A stretch of DNA of 64,000 nt from Lepisosteus oculatus. Its lineage: Eukaryota; Chordata; Actinopteri; Semionotiformes; Lepisosteidae. Position numbers and translations under genes: made by a program. The notes beneath the pieces are model-generated. The model saw only the letters and a program-made list of their open reading frames with translations. It did not search any database and was not told where the DNA came from. The stretch lies in assembly GCF_040954835.1 (NCBI RefSeq), contig NC_090703.1, positions 7,931,001 through 7,995,000 on the forward strand, written 5' to 3'. Position 1 is the first letter of the stretch, and each line of letters opens with the position of its first letter. This document shows positions 47,206 through 60,100 of the stretch, one piece after another.

Positions 47206-49733
47206 GTGGCGGGTAATTGGTGTTACTTCCAGTACAACTCATGTTGTCTATGGGATGACACAGAAATAAATACCAACATGCTCTGTGGAGCGAAATGTCT
47301 CCTGTCATTGTGCCATTTATCTAAATGACTTGAATGTGCATGTCTGAAACAGTAGGAAGGGACAACACAATAAATAGTTAGAGCACAAAAATGTGTAATT
47401 GTAAAAATGAATGTTATACACACTGTATAAATACCAAGAAAACGGACCAGTGAAAATAAAAGAATAAACATACAGTAATGGCTGAAAATCTATTTTGTTT
47501 TCCCAATGGGAAAGCCCTGATGCACTGGCAAATTAAAATAATTGTCTTTTTCTTTAGACTAGCTTGATGACACCTTGCAGTTTTAAACTGAAATCCAGGG
47601 TAGTCTAATCAAAGGATCAGAATCTCTTACAGTTCTCACATCCGTGAAGCCTTTCCATTAAACTACCATCAACTGAATAGAACTCTATTAAATGTCGCAA
47701 CCTTGTCACCCTGGTGTTGGGGCTGCCTTCTCAGAGTTGGGTCCACAGGTCTATTGACCTGAGGCGTGAGCTCGGATCAGGATGGCTCTAATTACATACC
47801 AGACTGCCAAGGTCCATAGTCTGTCTGGGCTCTGCCTGTGTATAACAGAGTGCAAGAAGTTTATCTTTGCGATCACAAGCAAAACCACAACCTTAAGGCA
47901 TTATCCAAGAACAGCGGGTGGACAAAACATAGACTGGAGCCTTTAGCTCTTCGACCTCTACCACTCGTCATCACGTTTAGGAGAAATTGCTCTTTATAGA
48001 CGACTGTATTCCGTGAACACAATGCAGAACTGCGAACCCCTGCAAAATACAGCCCGCATTGTGACCTTTCAGATCAGTCATTTTAATAGTACACCTTCTT
48101 AATTTTAGCCTCTCAAATTTTACTCATGCCTTTTTGAGTGTTTTTTTCCCAAGGATTAAGTTTAGAATGGTTTTAATTAAATGTCTTAAGTATGTTAGCT
48201 CAAGATCTTAAATACATAGTGGCATCAAAACACTGTATTCTCAGAGAATGGAGTTCTTACTCCACATAACCTTTAAAGACAAAGAGAGCTGTGCTATAAA
48301 TACAATAGGTCACGTAAGTTAGTTTTCCATTGGCTTATAATTTTAAACTACACTCTCACATACAGTTTTAAGATAAAGTACAGGTAAAAAACATGAATGA
48401 GGCTCTTTAGGATTTACTTGTAGATGTAAAGATGCTGAAAGAACTGGAACATTAAGATTTTGCACTAAAAGCAATAGTTCCACAATAGAGCACTTACGTT
48501 TCCGTGTTGAACCCAACTGAACTTCATTCCAAGCGTTAGCTTTCCTGCTGCTCTTGAGAAAAAGAAAGAAAAAGCAGGGAGTGGAGGAAACATGCCCGAC
48601 TGCCCTGTTCTTTGGACAGAGGGAGCATGTGTTGGGCTTTTTGAATGCAGACTCTGGCAGCCTTCCACAGAAACCTGCCCCAGTAATGCCAGCTACACTG
48701 CACGGGTTGAAGGCCCGTGCCAAGTCTGTTAATCAGACAACACGGTTTAAACGTTTGTGTTCTTAAAAGGAACAACATGCATTTGAAGCGTTTAGTTTGT
48801 GGTGCTGCAGTAAATTATCCCTGAAATAATAATGACAACTTATTACTCAATGTAAGCCTTCCCATGGTGATTTTTTTGCAAAACCCAGTGATGTTTGCTT
48901 GACACAGATTCATCAGTGTTTTTTATTAATGTATGGACTTTAACTCCATATTATCTGAAAGGAGTGCATATAAATATTTGATTAGCGGGCTCATCATCAA
49001 AAAAAACAAACCCAGTAAAAATCACCTCCCTTCTGATTGTTTTCACTATAGCCGAGACAATAAAACCCTGCATTATTATATACAAGAGACTTAGGCTGTT
49101 TTTCCTTCAATTATCAATTTATGGGAGGATCTGTTTGTTCAGAGCTTCTTGAAGAGACCAGTTTCTCCAGCAAACCATGCTGCCATCTAGCTACCTTTTA
49201 AAATAGTGGTCACACAACCATATAAACACCTGACAACAGGCCAGGTATCCTAGGAGGGAAATCAATGCTTAGTTTTTAGCTGCGAAGTAAGTGAACAGGG
49301 ATATGGGAAAACTGACGTGGAAAAAATGTGACTTCTTGGAATACGTTTCAGTATTCCGCATACGTTTCATACTCATATAAGGCACATGTCTCCTGCAACT
49401 ACGCTGAGAAATTTTACTCCTCATCAGAGCTGATACATCTGGAATAAGGATTTACTACCAGTACTAAAGGGTGTGAATACATGACCAGGGCTAACCTTCA
49501 AAATGCAGCTACGCAATGTTGAAAAATCTTTTCACAGTTAATCAGTGTTTAAAGGACTTTGTTTTCAAAACTGTGGTTATGAGCGCTTAACTCTATCAGT
49601 GTTGTATGGCACTGTGCTTGTGCTTCTGTAACTGAGAATCAAAATCATCAACCTTTAAACCGATGGAGGATTGCACTGTTAGAGGAACCTTGTGTCCACT
49701 GTTTTTTTTGTCTAGCTGAGCTTTACACCTCAA

Positions 49734-49952
49734 ATGCAAATTCTTGATTTCATTAAGCTTCTTGCTTGTTTACATTTTTATTTAACTTGTTCCTTCAGTC
49801 AGTCTGACACGCCCACAGGCAGGAATGACACAGTATCTGACACGCCCACAGGTAGGAATAACACTGTATCAGATGTGCCCATATGTGGGAATGGCACTGT
49901 ATCAGACACACCCACATGTCAGAATGAGACAGCATCTGTCACGCCACAATGA
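49734..49952 (+). CDS. Doubtful 72-codon ORF: signal-peptide-like start plus four 11-residue repeats
   Basis: Not a recognised gene. Residues 1-23 (MQILDFIKLLACLHFYLTCS + FSQ) look like a secretion signal with a hydrophobic core. The rest is built from an 11-residue repeat, TPTGRNDTVSD and variants, each carrying an N-X-T sequon (NDT, NNT, NGT, NET). It is encoded by a 33-bp tandem repeat (49802-49946), so the frame survives automatically. No splice or promoter evidence; probably chance, but listed because the layout is unusual. Confidence 0.15.
   Translation: MQILDFIKLLACLHFYLTCSFSQSDTPTGRNDTVSDTPTGRNNTVSDVPICGNGTVSDTPTCQNETASVTPQ
49802..49946. repeat. 33-bp tandem repeat, four and a half copies
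   Basis: Unit like ctgacacgcccacaggcagg + aatgacacagtat, diverging from about 90% to about 70% between neighbours. Unit length is a multiple of three, preserving one open frame. Confidence 0.9.
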
Positions 49953-50059
49953 GCATTTTCTCCCGCAGAGGTTCTTTTTGTGATATTTCAAGCAACATCC
50001 CTGAATGTACTGTAGGGCAGTCCCTGCAACTCAGAAATGGGAACATGGTTGATTTCAGT

Positions 50060-50192
50060 TCCAAATCCGATTTGACCTTTAATTTCAGAAAGCAGACTCC
50101 TGTAATTCTCATTAACCTGTGACTAAGAATATGGACTGGAGCAAAAACCAGAAGACAAAGTGTTCATCCAGAACCAGGGTGGGGAACCACAG
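50060..50192 (-). repeat. hAT MITE end fragment
   Basis: Read on the minus strand it gives ctgtggttccccaccctggt then tgtcttctggtttttgctcc, matching the left end of the 10140-10666 element (cagtggttcgcaatcct ... tgtcttctggcttttgctcc). The other terminus is not seen. Confidence 0.6.
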
Positions 50193-52854
50193 TTCTAATT
50201 TATGTGAGATGCTCAGGAGGAGGTGTAGAGTATTCAGATTATGAGACTTGTGTGTTTTCAGTCCCTCTCCCAGAAACCTGTTTCAGCCTCTAACACTCCA
50301 ATGCCTATATCGGATCTGATGAAAAGAGAAATGGTAACGATAATAAATCATTCTCATAAGCCCCAACAGTTGATCTGCTGACCAGTGTCATTTTTATGAT
50401 TCTGATAGAGTACGTCTACTAAATAACCCACGTATTGGTGTAAGTTGTTGGAACTTCGTTTTGGTTTCATTACCTGTAGCTGTGGATTATGAAGACACAA
50501 TGCAGTTCTTGTGAATGATGTCCTTGATCAATTAGACACAAAAAAATACTCACACAGACGAAACATTCAAAAAAAGAACAGAAACAATACATAAAGTGTA
50601 TACCCCTGGGTCATATTTTCCCCAAAACCATTGTTTCCCCGTCTTCATAAACTGAAATAATAATGAAAAAGTGAAACTTTGCCTGTAGATAGTTATCTTC
50701 ACAAAACATGGGTGAGAGGAAAAGACAAGGACCTTCCAATTTAAACAAATTCGGGCATCCCGGGAGCCTGCAAGTGATATTACAGTACATATCACCCATC
50801 TGCACCACGCTTTCACAGGAAACTGCTCAGGACACGCAGAGGTACGCCGTATGAAAACCAAACGTCTCCAAAACCGCATTAATTTGTTCTTAATATTTCA
50901 AAAACTGCAAACTCCATGTCCAGAACCATTTCCACACCTTTTGTAATTCACTGAATCCATGAGCTTCTAAAAGGTAGTGCGCTGCAAAGCAGGAAAGCTG
51001 TAATAAACCAATAATTTCGGACAAGTCCAGTGTCGAGTGTCGAGTGTTTTGTGCTTTTGAAGAAAAAAAACACTCGGAAATGAAAGCTGTTTTCCCTACC
51101 AAATCAATTTGTTACAAGTTACAGAATTAAACGGTTCCATTTTTTTACGAAGACCTTTTTTTACTCTACGCCTTATTTTACTCTACTCAAACAGCAAGAC
51201 ATTCTAGGAAATGAAACCAAGGTTTAAGCAGCACTGGAAACTCACTGCTCTTTGTGAGCGAAACATTGAAGACTGTTTCACAGCGCCCGCTAAAATGAGC
51301 ACACTTCACGGCGAGAATTATTTCTTTCGGAACCGGAAAAGTTAAACTTTGTTGTGGCAAATAACTAAAATGTAAAAATAAATATTCGCCGACATACTAA
51401 ATGTTCAGGAACCAGGCACTGTTACATACCACTGACTCAAGGGGAGGCACTGGGAATGCAGAGGCATTCAGAAATAACAGGTTGTCCAGATGAATTATCA
51501 TAAAACCTGTATTCCAACCGATAAAGGTGTAGGACTCACTGATCCGTGGTATTGTACACATTACTGTGCAGCTGGCTGTTACACCTCGCAGTAAACATGT
51601 ATCTTTGATTTAAAGCAACTGAGCATAAAACGTGTATGGCCCAGATCTAAAAAAATAATAATCTGCAACTTTTAAACTGCTGCTTTAAGAAAGAGAAAAA
51701 AGAGCTAAACGTAACATAGAGTTAGCATTACGAATTGGTTAATTAAAAAGAGAGGGTAACAATGCTGTCAAAGCAGTGCCGTAACACTCTAAATAGAAAC
51801 ACGATAAGTGTTTCTTTAAAAAAGCAGAGAAAGCGACCACAACGACTAAAACAGTGTACTAATAAACTCCTGTACGAAATAAGCGGTTCAGTTGTAAAAA
51901 CAGTTAGGGGGAATGACAGAAATGGGCGATTTCCTGTTTCTTTTGACTACCCGGAGTGTAGAGTTTTTACATAAATTAAAAAGAAATCTGCTCTCAACCC
52001 TTTCGTGCGGTCTCCGGGTTGAACATCTTGCCATGTTCTAACAGCCCAGTCAGAAACAGCAACAACTTTACAGTTCAGCCTCAGAAGAGACTGGGCTGAA
52101 AACGGATAGCCCTTGGTGGTGAACTGCTACTTAGTCGCGTGTGCAACGTCATTACCAATCGATAACGGAAAAACCTCGTACAGTTACAAGAACATTAAAG
52201 TTTTTACTACTTCGCTACTGCAGGAGGAATCGGCAAGGAGGTTTCGTTAATATAAATAACGGTTTGTTCTGCCACACTGATCGTGAACGTCATTTATAAA
52301 GCTGTTTTATTTCCTACTTACAGGGCAACACATGTTTCATTTTCTTAAATCGCAAGGAATATCACATAAGATACACATAATATAAGATAAGATATGAACA
52401 AAAATGAGAACGCACACGAGTCAGTAACCCACTGCACTGGTTACAGGATTTGTTTGCTCCAACTAAGCATATCCAAAGCTAAAAGAAACGAGAAAAGTTC
52501 AATTTTGTGATATTGTGAATCGTAGCAGGAAAACCACCCTACAGTATTTCTTCATGTGAATCGCAGTCGGCAGCCCTAAAAGATACAGTATATGGTTGAA
52601 TTGCGCATAGGTGTAAACCATTTATATTTCTCTCATTTATATTACGGCTTTTCTTTTTTTTTTTTAAAGTACAATTGAAATGCAATTCAACGAGAACTTC
52701 CCTTGCCATGTTTGCCGGTGTTAAAAATGCTGGTACCGACTGAACTCTGTCTGAAATACTAAGTAAACACAACCGTAGTACGAGTCCATTGAAAACTGAC
52801 AAACGGCGATTAATCAATCTCTGTGCGTGACGGAGATGCAGCCAGCGAACATAC

Positions 52855-53000
52855 CTGCCTTCTCGCACACCTGAAGGAACGGCCACTGTACTGTGGTATA
52901 TTCCCTTCAGCAGGAGGATGAAACAGTACACAACTACTGTATCTTCTTGAGCAACAGCAGGTCCCGCTCTCCCGTGTCCAGCTGTACAGCGTAGTAAAAC
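52855..53000 (-). other. ESR2: Candidate non-coding first exon of ESR2
   Basis: The minus strand has a near-consensus donor gagaaggcag/gtatgt ending at 52855, just downstream of a CpG-rich patch (53040-53110). ESR2 needs an upstream leader exon, because its ATG exon begins with a splice acceptor at 40941-40942, and no better donor next to a CpG cluster is seen. The 5' end is unknown; the limit given is arbitrary. Confidence 0.35.
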
Positions 53001-53039
53001 AAAAAGTATATCAGCCGCTAACTGGCACTACTACCTAGG

Positions 53040-53120
53040 ACCGGTAAGACGGGAGAGCGCTGAGAGGATTCTCACGGCGTGTCTCACTCAGAGCTGCGCG
53101 GCTCAGGCTGCGCGCAGTCT
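53040..53120. promoter_or_regulatory. CpG-rich patch, possible ESR2 promoter
   Basis: Local run of CpG and GC-rich words (ggcgtg, agctgcgcggctcagg, ctgcgcgcag, ctccgagatg) in otherwise AT-rich sequence, immediately upstream of the candidate ESR2 leader exon. No TATA box or defined start site claimed. Confidence 0.3.
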
Positions 53121-56100
53121 CCCTCTCTCTCCGAGATGCTCAAACAGCCCTTTTTGCTTGTAACTCTGCTGCTTTCTGTAATACTTCATTCACTTAAGAG
53201 ACGGCCGCTGCCGTCACGGTCTCCCACACCCTCCAAAACCCGCCCTCTACATCCCTTGAACTTGCGACCTTTTTTGCAACGAGGAATGGGACGCATATTC
53301 CGCTTTGCTCTTAATAGAAAGCTGTTTGTGTTCAGTCTGAGGTCTAAACCACGCGACAGCGCAAAGGGGGCTCAAAGAATATGTAGCAAAAAGAATATGT
53401 TCAGAGTTGGCACTAATAAATAGACAGCCACATTATGTAAATAACCATATACAGTAGATGACTTATAGTTTTAAATAGAAATGTCCCAATTCTCTACAGA
53501 GTTCCTATAGAACTGGACCGATATCTATAAAAGCCTTTCTTTTATTTTTGAAAGAGATACAATGTTAATGGAGTGACTGATCTGCCTTGTGCAGATGGCC
53601 AAGTTCTCATCACTTGTTTGGAGAAAAGTAGCAATGCTCTTCGCAATAGTAACTCCCTCCTGACACTCCAGACAGTCGAAGGAGATGCCTTCATGTGACC
53701 AGCTAGAAGATATTCTTCCTCAACATTAAAAAAAACAACTTTTCCAGCGATCCTCAGACCAGCCAAAGCAGTGAACACCAGCGACTTTTCACATACTGTA
53801 CTGTAACTGAACTGTTTGGAGGGTCTGTTATATTCCCTTGTGCTCACGGTCCTTGTGGATACAAATATAAAAATACCCTAGTACAAGAATGTCTTCAATT
53901 ATTATGTTTTATCCACAATTCCAAGCTCTATGAGAATGCACTATGCATTTCAGATTGTTACAAGTATAGAAAAAAACAGTAGAAGGAAAATACTGTCTCT
54001 CCAGGATATCCATCTGTTTTCTGACATCGTCTTCCAATTCAGAGTCTAAGGGGAGCCAGGGCCTATTTAAGCAAGCAACGGGTGCAAGGCAGGGTACACC
54101 CTGGATGGGACGCCAGTCCCTCTCAGGGCACACAGAGACACACACCCATTAATCTACAGGCATGTCCTTGGACTGTGGGAGGAAACCCACATGAACACAG
54201 GCAGAAAATACAATCTCCAGCCAGGGCCCATGCAAACCACTGTGCCACCAGTCGCCCAACCCGTGAGTCTTTAGAATAAATATGTTGCATTGCTTAGAAA
54301 AAAGGAAAGCTAGCTCGTTCACAGAGAGACAGTGGATTTTAAATCACAACAAGATTATTAAATTACTTTAGGAATGATAGTGTCTGTCTGATATAGGGTA
54401 CAGTTATTTTTGGTCAAAGCCATTTGTTGGTACAGTTGTCTTCCAAAAGATGGCAGCACTCTGTTCTCTCTCTCTCTCTGAAACATTAAATAAAAACCTG
54501 CTCCCCAGAAAGGCTAGAAGGTAAATTCTTCTTTCCCGGAAAACAGGAAAGAAGTAAATGTTTCATTAATTCTATTTTTTTTTTGGTTTTGCTTTGTTAT
54601 TTTCTGATCAGCAATTTTTGGAGTAATCTCGGGTTCAGGAAGAAGCTTTGGCTCTTGAGCTTCTCTCCAAGGGCAGAATTAGATTTCCTGGGGGATAAGT
54701 GGTCTCCTGGGTGTTTAGTTCAGAGAGAGGCTGCTTTTAGTGGCTGATACCTGCATATGAAATGAATGTCTTTTTTGGCTCTTAAAGTTGAACATGTGGA
54801 AGTGGTAGGGACTTAGAAAATATATAAGATTTAGGTTAGGCTCTGCACATGATGCTCGTTATAAATGCCTAGCAGTTCCCACAAAGTAGAAAATGAAAAA
54901 CAAAACATTAATATAAGACAACAGTCTGAAGTTTGTCTGAAAATATTAATGATTTTCAGGGATCAATTCCTAGTGGGTTATTCAATGTATTAATGCTGGG
55001 TTAATCTAATATACTGTAGGTTTTAATAAGTTTAAAAATGGAATTTGCCACCCCTGGTTTAAAGAGTTCTCCTTTACCTTATATTTTAGCCATTCAAAAC
55101 AAATAGAAAGAGAAACGAATCTGGGAGAAATACTCCCAGAAATACAGAAAAACACCCGGTAAGAACTATATAACAACTGGCTTTAATGAAATATGTTGCC
55201 AGAATTCAAGGAGAACACCACATGAAGATGAATGAAATGATCCAGGTAATTTGACTGAAGCTCTTAGAATACATAGACTTGTTGGAAACATCTGGAACTC
55301 CGAAAAGAAGGAATCCAGTGGATCCTGGGACTCGGAACCCGTTTGCTAACCTGAAACTGTTTGGGTGGTTTGGGAGCCATGCCCAGGAGAACTGTGAGCT
55401 CTGAGAGGAGGATTCCCTCTTCACTCTTTGCTTTATTCTTCTGGTGTTTTACTGATGGACTTGGCTCTTTATCGGCTGTATATTTACAGCCCATGTAGCC
55501 CGATGAAGTGTGAAAGAACTGCATTGTTTCGTCTCAGGCCCCCTCTGTTAGAGGTCTGGCAAGACAATATTCTTGATAAATGTCCTACATTTCTATTAGC
55601 CAAGTTTAGGGGGATCTTAGCAGGGAACCCAATATTCCCTGTTTATTTGTAAGGTATATTTTAACAGCCGGACAACAAAAATGACAGACACATACAGTAT
55701 AAACACATGGAATGTAATACTGTAAGCATAAATGTGGTGTGACCCATGAAGGGATGCCAATCTTTCCAGAATTGCTGTGAGTAACATCAGACACAGGTTA
55801 GTCAATTTTTAGGGATTATTTTGTGTTTTGTCTCCATCACAGTACTTAATGCTGGAAGAATGAAACTAAGTATTTCAATATCAGTCATTTCGTTGGACAG
55901 ATGGGGTCCCACTTTGAAAATATTATGACATCTCCATTTTTTTTTATTTTATTCAGAAATTGAACAAGTATTTCAACCTGGGTTAACTGGAATTGTATTT
56001 TTGTGAACCTAGCTGTGCAGTACAATGGCAAAAGAAAGTAACAGTCTGTTCTTAGTTCCACATTCACTTCTGTTCCCATTCAGTTTAATTCAGACAAGAA

Positions 56101-56610
56101 ATAATTTATCTTTCAGGTAAGTAATTTGTTCCATAAATTACGCATTTTGCCTTAATCATTGAAGATACAGAACCAAAAAGCAAATTGAATTCCATTTGCT
56201 ATCTGCAATGCGGTGTGTCTTTCATTACATCATGTGCAGGTTGAAACGGAGGATTCTGCCCTAATCATTTCTGAATTACAGGCTTCTGCCACACTGTATC
56301 TACAATTTCAATAATCGCAGCCTGTGGAGGAGAATGTGAAGAGTATCTGGACATTTGTAAAGGCAGGCATCTATCTCAGAAGTAATTCACCACTTTCACC
56401 ATTTTCCTTTATAAACAACAATGGTTTGCAATATTGCAGCAGGAGTTTTGTGATCAAAGGAGGAAGAGATTTATCATTACCAGCAATATGCTTATAGATA
56501 TGACTGGGACTATTAGTATACTGATCTTAAATGTAAATCATTTTTTTAAAGATACAGTAGACACCTTCACTCAGATCTATTCGCTTTAAATGTTGCATTC
56601 GTTGTCACTC
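53121..56610. other. Intergenic region between ESR2 and the CCDC170-like gene
   Basis: No gene recognised. Contains one antisense SINE copy (54045-54260) and a short (TC)n run near 54465-54478. ORFs such as 53079-53423 and 55264-55524 show no family resemblance or splice support. Confidence 0.6.
54045..54260 (-). repeat. SINE copy (antisense)
   Basis: The plus strand reads gggtacaccctggatgggac, gccagtccctctcagggcac, catgtccttggactgtggga and ggaaacccacatgaacacag, the reverse complement of the 35246-35595 SINE body. It ends with the reversed head (ccactgtgccaccagtcgcc). Confidence 0.7.
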
Positions 56611-56616
56611 TTTATT
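56611..56616 (-). terminator. Candidate poly(A) signal of the CCDC170-like gene
   Basis: tttatt on the plus strand is AATAAA on the minus strand, about 250 nt after the stop codon; the first such hexamer downstream. Confidence 0.5.
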
Positions 56617-56867
56617 TAAGGGTGAAAATACACACCAGCTAAAATTAGACATACTTCTTAGTGACCTGCAGTTGCATTAGAATCACACTGAAGCTAAATG
56701 GATGGGTAATAAAAATGTTAGTCTCTGTGCATCTGTAATGCATTTGTTGGACAAGTGTTTGATGCCAGCCATTCTTCTGTAGTCTGTCCATCTGAGTGAT
56801 TGAAATGAGGGCTGAACTGTACTTTTGCACATCCAGAACGAGGGAGGTGTCGTTCTGTGCTTTGTAT

Positions 56868-57152
56868 TCACCACTCGCTCGCTGGAAGCGCAGCTTTGGC
56901 AGAGATGACGTGCTGGACTGTGGCGCTGGGGTTGGGGGCCAGGCCCGGTGCCTTCGGCTGAGCCCTGCCAGGTGTGGGGTCGCTCGGGGCTGTCCCTCCT
57001 GGAGGCCTGTCTCTCCTCACCTGGCCCCCGTCGCCCCCTTGTGAGTCTCGCAGACGCCTCTCCAGCTGAGCCAGAATGTCGCTCTCCTGCGCGACCATGG
57101 TGTTGACATTCAGACCCAGCAGCTTCAAGATGCATTCTTTAAAATCCACCAG
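56868..57152 (-). CDS. CCDC170-like terminal exon (94 codons + stop)
   Basis: Acceptor aaaaacccacag; reads LVDFKECILKLLGLNVNTMV then ESDILAQLERRLRD, followed by a Gly/Pro/Arg-rich tail to PASEW and TGA (56868-56870). The LGL-VNT plus ILAQLERRL pattern is the main family signature. Confidence 0.88.
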   Translation of the reverse strand: MVDFKECILKLLGLNVNTMVAQESDILAQLERRLRDSQGGDGGQVRRDRPPGGTAPSDPTPGRAQPKAPGLAPNPSATVQHVISAKAALPASEW

Positions 57153-60100
57153 CTGTGGGTTTTTTTAGAAAAGACAGTGTCTAGGTTTCAGTCATTAACT
57201 ACCCTGGTTCAGTTTTAGGCAGCATTGAAATGCTAAAATATGAACACAAGAGTGCAATTTCCATGATTTTATTTACTTCAATACTTTTAGAATATAGAAC
57301 CTCTGCCAAATCATATACTGTATACTGTAGTGTGAAGGTTTAGCCTTTTTAGTCAATCATCATGGTGTCTGCAATTCATACACTGAATAAACCAAACCGT
57401 CCATTCCTGAACTTCATTTTATGTAAATGTTATGTGGCAAAAGAAGTGAAAACATAATTCCAGATGTCTGTCTGTACTGGTGTAAAGGCAGCTGAGCGTT
57501 TCTTTTGTGGCTTGTGTCTCACCTCTCTCTCTCTCCTGGCCACCTCACGCAGGGCTCTCTTCGTCATTCGGAGCTCATTGGACATGGCCTGCAGTGTGGT
57601 CTGAGCCCTCTGCCTCTCCTCGCTCTCCTGCTGCAGGTCTTCTCTTACGCACGCCACCGTCTCCTCTGCCAGCTCTTTCAATCTCCTACTCTCCGATAGC
57701 GACTTTTTCAGCCCCTCGATGTTTCTGGTCTTTTCGTCCTTCTTCACCTATGTGAGAGAACGCTGTCGGTTGACCACATGAACCAAGAGTGTCCTTTTGT
57801 CACAAAAACAAAACTGAGACAGAAAAGACACTACTACCTATACAGTATGTCAGGTATGCACAGGTTATAAAGTCTGCTCTATCGATTTGCTGTTACACAA
57901 AGCAGTATTCACAATTCACCTTTAACAGTGCATTCCTTCTCTATATTCACTGCACACAATACAACTTTAGAGTTATGCAGTAGGAATATAGTGGATAGGA
58001 ACTGATAAGATTTGTTCGGATTAGTAGTGGATAGTACTGAATAGATTTTTGCACCTGATAATTTGTAGAGAAGATTTGTGTTTCAAGACCCTGCAGTTCA
58101 AAGTAATAACACACTGATGTGTCAGTTGCTCAGTTCCTGTAACTCGTTTGCTAAGTCACCTGGAGAAGCCTGGCCTCAGCGAGCTGTGCCTGCAGGCTGC
58201 GGTTGGTGCTCTCTAAGTCACTCAGCTGCCCCTGCAGCATCACTATGTTCCTCTCCAGCTGCAGGACAGTCTCTCTGCTCCCCATCTTCTCTCTCAGGAG
58301 CAGGGCAGACAGGTCCTTCTCTTCTTCCCTCAGCTTCAGCTTCTGCTGGAGGCTCTCGATCTCTGCCTTCTTTCTGTCCAGCTTCTCTTTCTGAGAAGAA
58401 ACCTGGTATGGATACAGTGTGAAACTCACAAAGGGGTGGGAAAGGCTCAGAAAGCCTTTTATACCCTGATTAGGTCTCCTTTCATTAACCAACACATGTG
58501 CCAACCCATTTGTAAAATACAGTGCTATTGGACATGTTTTTTTGACATATGTTCAGGGTGAGGACGCCCACCTTGTGCTGTAGGGTATGGATGAGCTCCC
58601 TGCAGTCACTGATGGACTGGCTGCCCAAACTGGACAGCCGCTCTGCGCGGGACAGCAGTACGTTGTACTGAGTCTGCAGGGGCTTGCCAGAGATCTCCTC
58701 CTCCACATTCAGCTTCTGCGCCATCTCATTCACAAACATTATGTGCTGCAAAGGGACACAAGCCTTTATTACAACAGTTAGGAAAGTGGAAAGCACAGGT
58801 AACTCCTTTGTCCCTTGGGGACTAATATCTATCCAAATAGACACTTTTACCAAATACATAAATACAAATGTGCTTTCTTAAAAAATCCATCTTTACAGTC
58901 CTTTACAAAAACACACAAATAGCTCAATAATCAAATGCTTAATTTCTTCATGAAACTACCATAGTTTCTGAGATTATTCAGAAATGATGTATCACAGATT
59001 TTCTAGAAGTTAAACACAAAGCGGTATATTTAATAACTGCAAGTGATTTGTTGTGCTGTCTGCTGGAAAACGGAAAGAGACGATGGAGGAATTTCAGCAC
59101 TTGAGGGTTTCAGAACCAAGCAGCCAAATCACATCGCACCAGATTTATTGCATAGTACAGTGGAATGGAGGCCAAATAAAAGAAGCAGAAAATATTTAAA
59201 TAATGCCCAATAAACCTCACAAAAAGGCACAAACTGTCTCACGTAGTTGCCCACTAATACTGTAACTATTGACCATTCACCAACCCAATTTATGTTTTCC
59301 AATATTCCCTGTTTTTCAGTGCCGACAACAGACATGATTCCAGTGTCCCTGGTGTCTTGAAAGGCCAGGGACTATCCGGAAGAGCAGAGAGGACAAACCT
59401 ACAGTAGCTACAATACATCTTTTCCCAACTAGCATCAAGCCTGCTGTATCGTGGGATATGAGTATCACCATGTGGTTGACTGGTGGAGTCAGCTGCCATC
59501 AATCCGCTGTTGAATCAGCAACACCACGATTTCTTTTTGGTCTCCCTTTCTACTTCTCATTTGCAATAAAACACAGACAAGGTGCATAAACAATTCATCT
59601 TTATGTGTAGCATTAATAGAATGCATGAATCTGTGGATGGCATGACATTTCAACTGTGTAATACTGTACATCTGAGGATAGATCAACAGAAGGAGGAACA
59701 CTCTACAACGGGGCTATAAGCTGACAAAGAGCTCATTTGGAGCTCCTTTTAAGAGATTACGAGGGAAAAAAAGAACAGAAACCCAATTCATTTCATGGTT
59801 TCACCTAGTGATATCGAGGTGATGTTATTGTTATTCTCAGTTGATCAAGACTTCCATCACCCTTCTACTATCTACAATAATGGCAACGTAGTCCGAAAAT
59901 TCAGAGAGCTGGAGAGCAAAGATATCACAATATCTTACAAAACGTAGAATACAGAAAAGGAAGATGGGTACTTTAACAAGACGATACCTTTCCCCATTAG
60001 ACATGCACATCTTAAGAGGTAACTGTAAAATCCTTTCTAACGTAATCCCAAGGTCCCGGACTTTCACCTTTTGCTTCTCGAAGGAAAGGCCGTCGTTCAG

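Larger units (their letters stand above)
40941..52854 (-). other. Presumed first intron of ESR2 (upstream of the ATG exon)
   Basis: About 11.9 kb with no coding exon recognised. Content: SINE fragment 41335-41420; Tc1 element 42221-43819; perfect hairpin 45807-45893; SINE 47029-47205; four-copy 33-bp tandem repeat with an ORF at 49734-49952; hAT end 50060-50192. The rest is AT-rich sequence with many TACAGTA/TACTGTA heptamers. If ESR2 starts elsewhere, part of this is intergenic. Confidence 0.5.
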
